Shown in pieces: positions 61,385-64,000 of a DNA stretch of 64,000 bases (the first letter of the stretch is position 1; every line of letters starts with the position of its first letter). The DNA lies in the NCBI GenBank assembly GCA_017541275.1, contig JAFXZM010000020.1, positions 49,677 to 113,676 on the forward strand. The letters are read 5' to 3'. The stretch comes from Oscillospiraceae bacterium (lineage in GTDB: Bacteria > Bacillota > Clostridia > Oscillospirales > Ruminococcaceae). The notes below the pieces were generated by a model. It did not search any database, was not told the origin of the DNA, and worked only from the letters and a program-made list of their open reading frames with translations. The translations under genes were made by a program, and so were the position numbers.

Positions 61385-61514
61385 AGCCGGAGCCTGCGGC
61401 TGATGCCGCCCGCAGCGGCACGGAACGTGTCGGGATGCGATTGTTTCAAGGCCTCTGCGCTCCTTTCATGCAGGGGAGGGCATCCGCCCTTCCGAGCTCG
61501 TCCATATTTCTTAT

Positions 61515-61543
61515 ATCATACCACAAACCGTCAGAAATGTCAA
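61515..61543 (-). promoter_or_regulatory. Promoter of the membrane protein at 60845
   Basis: On the minus strand TTGACA (61538-61543), 17 bp, TATGAT (61515-61520). The GC-rich leader contains GCCGCTGCGGGCGGC and no recognised riboswitch. Confidence 0.75.
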
Positions 61544-61560
61544 TAAAAAAACATATATCC

Positions 61561-62031
61561 TTATGCAAATTTCTCACGCCGGGCGACGGCCAGTGCATCG
61601 CAGCGTTCGTTTTCAGGATGTCCGGCATGCCCCTTGACCCAGCAGAACGTGACCTTATGGCGCTCCAGCAGCGGCAGCAGCCGCTCCCAGAGATCGGCGT
61701 TCAGTGCGGGCTTTTTGTCGGATTTGACCCAGCCGTTCCGCTGCCAGCCGTAAACCCAGCGCTTTGTAATGCTGTCCACGACGTATTTGCTGTCGGTCGT
61801 GACCGTCACCGCACAGGGCTTCACCAGCGCCTCCAGCCCGGAAATCACGCCCATGAGCTCCATGCGGTTATTGGTCGTATGCGCCTCGCCGCCGGAAAGC
61901 TCCTTCTCGTGCATTTTCCCCGCCGCATCGGTAAATTGCAGGATCGTCCCCCAGCCGCCCGGGCCGGGATTTCCGCTGCATGCACCGTCGGAAAACATAT
62001 TCACCTGCGGCAGTCCGCCGTTCAGTATCAT
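61561..62031 (-). CDS. rnhA: Ribonuclease HI
   Basis: Cleaves the RNA strand of RNA-DNA hybrids. Metal-binding acids: Asp in [16 protein letters not shown] near residue 15, Glu in [11 protein letters not shown] near 57, Asp in [11 protein letters not shown] near 79; the His in [17 protein letters not shown] near 135, with its final Asp. 156 residues. The ATG at 62031 follows GGAGG. Confidence 0.95.
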   Translation of the reverse strand: MILNGGLPQVNMFSDGACSGNPGPGGWGTILQFTDAAGKMHEKELSGGEAHTTNNRMELMGVISGLEALVKPCAVTVTTDSKYVVDSITKRWVYGWQRNGWVKSDKKPALNADLWERLLPLLERHKVTFCWVKGHAGHPENERCDALAVARREKFA

Positions 62032-62065
62032 AGTGTTTCTCCTCCTTATATGGTATCGCTCTCCC

Positions 62066-62094
62066 ATTATCGCCGATTTCAGCGGAAAATGCAA
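62066..62094 (-). promoter_or_regulatory. rnhA promoter
   Basis: On the minus strand TTGCAT (62089-62094), 17 bp, GATAAT (62066-62071). Divergent from the ppdK promoter about 70 bp away. Confidence 0.65.
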
Positions 62095-62160
62095 GTCCTG
62101 CAAATAGATTTGTGAAAAATGCCAAAAATGCCGCGATTCAAAAAAACTTGGAAAAAAGAC

Positions 62161-62189
62161 TGGATTTTTATTGATTTTTGTGCTATAAT
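62161..62189 (+). promoter_or_regulatory. ppdK promoter
   Basis: TGGATT (62161-62166), 17 bp, TATAAT (62184-62189). The 80-nt leader holds a TTTCTGC-GCCC-GCAGAAA hairpin (62216-62233) without a T-run. Confidence 0.65.
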
Positions 62190-62275
62190 GTGGGTATATC
62201 CGGACGCTAAGGGGATTTCTGCGCCCGCAGAAACCGTCAAACAGGCGCCGGTAACAAAGAATGGAGGTTTTTCCA

Positions 62276-64000
62276 ATGGGCAAAAAGTATTGTTACCTCT
62301 TCTCTGAGGGTAACGCAACCATGCGCGAGCTCCTCGGCGGCAAGGGCGCGAATCTGGCTGAGATGACCAATATCGGTCTGCCGGTTCCGCAGGGCTTCAC
62401 CATCACCACTGAGGCCTGCACACAGTACTATGAGGACGGCCGTCAGATCAATCCTGAGATCATGGCTGAAATCGAGGAGTACATCGTCAAGATGGAAGGC
62501 ATCACCGGAAAGAAATTCGGTGACAAGGAGAACCCGCTGCTCGTTTCCGTCCGTTCGGGCGCAAGAGCTTCTATGCCGGGTATGATGGATACCATCCTCA
62601 ACCTCGGTCTGAATGAAGAGGTTGTCAAGACAATGGCTGAGAAGTCCGGCAATGAGCGCTGGGCATATGACTGCTACAGAAGATTTATCCAGATGTATTC
62701 CGACGTCGTTATGGAAGTCGGCAAGAAGTACTTTGAAGAGCTGATCGACAAGATGAAGGCAGACCGCGGCGTGAAGCAGGACGTTGAGCTGACCGCAGCA
62801 GATCTGAAGGAGCTTGCAGAGCAGTTCAAGGCTGAGTACAAGTCCAAGATCGGCGAGGATTTCCCGACCGACCCGAAGGCTCAGCTCATGGGCGCAATCA
62901 AGGCTGTTTTCCGTTCGTGGGACAACCCGCGTGCAAACGTCTACCGCCGCGACAATGATATCCCGTATTCGTGGGGTACCGCTGTCAATGTCCAGATGAT
63001 GGCATTCGGCAACATGGGCGACGACTGCGGCACCGGCGTTGCATTTACCCGTGACCCGGCTACCGGCGAGAAGAAGCTGATGGGCGAATTCCTGAAGAAC
63101 GCACAGGGCGAGGACGTCGTTGCCGGTGTCCGTACCCCGATGCCGATTGCACAGATGGAAGAGGAGTTCCCGGATGCTTATGCAGAGTTCATCAAGGTCT
63201 GCGGCATCCTTGAGGAGCACTATCACGATATGCAGGATATGGAGTTCACTGTCGAGAACAAGAAGCTCTATATGCTCCAGTGCCGCAACGGTAAGAGAAC
63301 CGCTCCGGCTGCTCTGAAGATCGCATGCGACCTCGTCGATGAGGGCATGAAGACCGAGCAGGAAGCTGTCCTGATGATCGACCCGCGCAACCTCGACACC
63401 CTGCTGCACCCGCAGTTCGATGCAAAGGCTCTGAAGGCGGCAACTCCGCTGGGCAAGGGTCTGGGCGCATCCCCCGGTGCTGCATGCGGTAAGGTCGTCT
63501 TTACTGCTGACGACGCAGAGGCATGGAACGCACGCGGCGAAAAGGTCGTTCTGGTTCGTCTGGAGACCTCTCCGGAGGACATCACCGGCATGAAGGCATC
63601 TCAGGGTATCCTGACTGTCCGCGGCGGTATGACCTCTCACGCAGCCGTTGTTGCCCGCGGTATGGGTACCTGCTGCGTTTCCGGCTGCTCCGAGATCAAC
63701 ATGGACGAGGCGAACAAGGTGTTCACCCTCGCCGGCGAGACCTTCAAGGAAGGCGACCCGATCTCCATCGACGGCACAACCGGCAATATCTACAAGGGCA
63801 TTATCCCGACTGTTGACGCTCAGATCGCAGGCGAATTCGGCCGCGTTATGGGCTGGGCGGACAAGTTCCGCAAGCTGAAGGTCCGCACCAATGCGGATAC
63901 TCCCACAGATGCCAGGAAAGCCCGGGAGCTCGGTGCTGAAGGTATCGGCCTTTGCAGAACGGAACATATGTTCTTTGAACCGGAAAGAATTGCAGCTTTC
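62276..64000 (+). CDS. ppdK: Pyruvate, phosphate dikinase, C-terminus outside window
   Basis: Interconverts pyruvate, ATP and phosphate with PEP, AMP and pyrophosphate; in gut clostridia it works largely in the glycolytic direction. The frame is open to the window end (575 residues of about 880). The ATP-grasp domain starts [25 protein letters not shown] (over residues 2-27); [19 protein letters not shown] is near 92; the phospho-carrier His is residue 455 in [15 protein letters not shown]; the PEP-binding barrel begins near 535. The ATG at 62276 follows GGAGG. Confidence 0.95.
   Translation, partial: MGKKYCYLFSEGNATMRELLGGKGANLAEMTNIGLPVPQGFTITTEACTQYYEDGRQINPEIMAEIEEYIVKMEGITGKKFGDKENPLLVSVRSGARASMPGMMDTILNLGLNEEVVKTMAEKSGNERWAYDCYRRFIQMYSDVVMEVGKKYFEELIDKMKADRGVKQDVELTAADLKELAEQFKAEYKSKIGEDFPTDPKAQLMGAIKAVFRSWDNPRANVYRRDNDIPYSWGTAVNVQMMAFGNMGDDCGTGVAFTRDPATGEKKLMGEFLKNAQGEDVVAGVRTPMPIAQMEEEFPDAYAEFIKVCGILEEHYHDMQDMEFTVENKKLYMLQCRNGKRTAPAALKIACDLVDEGMKTEQEAVLMIDPRNLDTLLHPQFDAKALKAATPLGKGLGASPGAACGKVVFTADDAEAWNARGEKVVLVRLETSPEDITGMKASQGILTVRGGMTSHAAVVARGMGTCCVSGCSEINMDEANKVFTLAGETFKEGDPISIDGTTGNIYKGIIPTVDAQIAGEFGRVMGWADKFRKLKVRTNADTPTDARKARELGAEGIGLCRTEHMFFEPERIAAF

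Noticed and set aside
62237-63967. 576-codon minus-strand frame across ppdK
   Set aside because: The plus strand encodes unmistakable pyruvate phosphate dikinase; the antisense frame shows no family motif.

Overview
This 64 kb window looks like chromosome from a Gram-positive, moderately GC-rich Firmicute of the Ruminococcus / Oscillospiraceae type; that assignment is an inference. The basis is a Spo0A orthologue, sigma-A promoters close to TTGACA-17-TATAAT, strong GGAGG ribosome sites, a type III glutamine synthetase (GlnN), a dockerin-bearing secreted protein (a mark of cellulosome-forming ruminococci), BspA-type leucine-rich repeats and an AmtB-PII fusion. No rRNA, tRNA, CRISPR array or transposase was found.

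Layout. 1-4.4 kb (minus): three tandem RCC1-repeat genes, a HEPN / degenerate nucleotidyltransferase pair and a nucleoside deaminase. 4.5-13.4 kb (minus): a zinc-ribbon membrane protein, a dockerin/LRR/cysteine-peptidase-like protein downstream of rlmH and a metallo-beta-lactamase-fold gene, murA, two cyclophilins and an orphan MazF. 13.7-21.0 kb (plus): a compact set of intact phage head genes (TerS, TerL, portal, capsid, protease, joining proteins, tail hub) with no integrase, lysis, replication, tail-tube or tape-measure gene. 21.0-22.6 kb: two membrane-protein genes between perfect 53-bp inverted repeats. 22.7-29.2 kb (plus): glnN, mutY, pyrE, spo0A, a flavin reductase-like gene. 29.3-32.7 kb: a DHHW lipoprotein, a coiled-coil protein and two degenerate receivers, with a terminator-containing leader and a candidate small RNA. 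32.9-39.4 kb (plus): gdhA, a three-gene transhydrogenase and amtB-PII. 39.5-40.0 kb: a 500-bp AT-rich cassette with inverted-repeat ends. 40.0-48.4 kb (minus): an LRR protein and a dlt-like operon (transglutaminase-like protein, Asp/Glu racemase, adenylation enzyme, carrier protein, MBOAT, SGNH protein, lipoprotein). 48.6-62.0 kb (mainly minus): esterases, nitroreductase, malQ, TPR protein, two zinc-ribbon membrane proteins with SYGQQ-rich linkers, aspS, rnhA. 62.2 kb to the end: ppdK, running off the window.

How the genes work together. glnN, gdhA and amtB-PII form an ammonium uptake and assimilation set, with transhydrogenase as a possible NADPH source for Gdh. The amtB leader contains hairpins with A1/G4 hexaloops, the second overlapping a 15-bp terminator, as expected for an ANTAR-protein antitermination target. 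The dlt-like operon appears to activate an amino acid and pass it by carrier protein and MBOAT to a surface acceptor; the racemase in the operon suggests D-Asp or D-Glu rather than D-Ala. The phage head cluster is the best candidate for an undescribed system: it could be a domesticated DNA-packaging particle or a prophage remnant.
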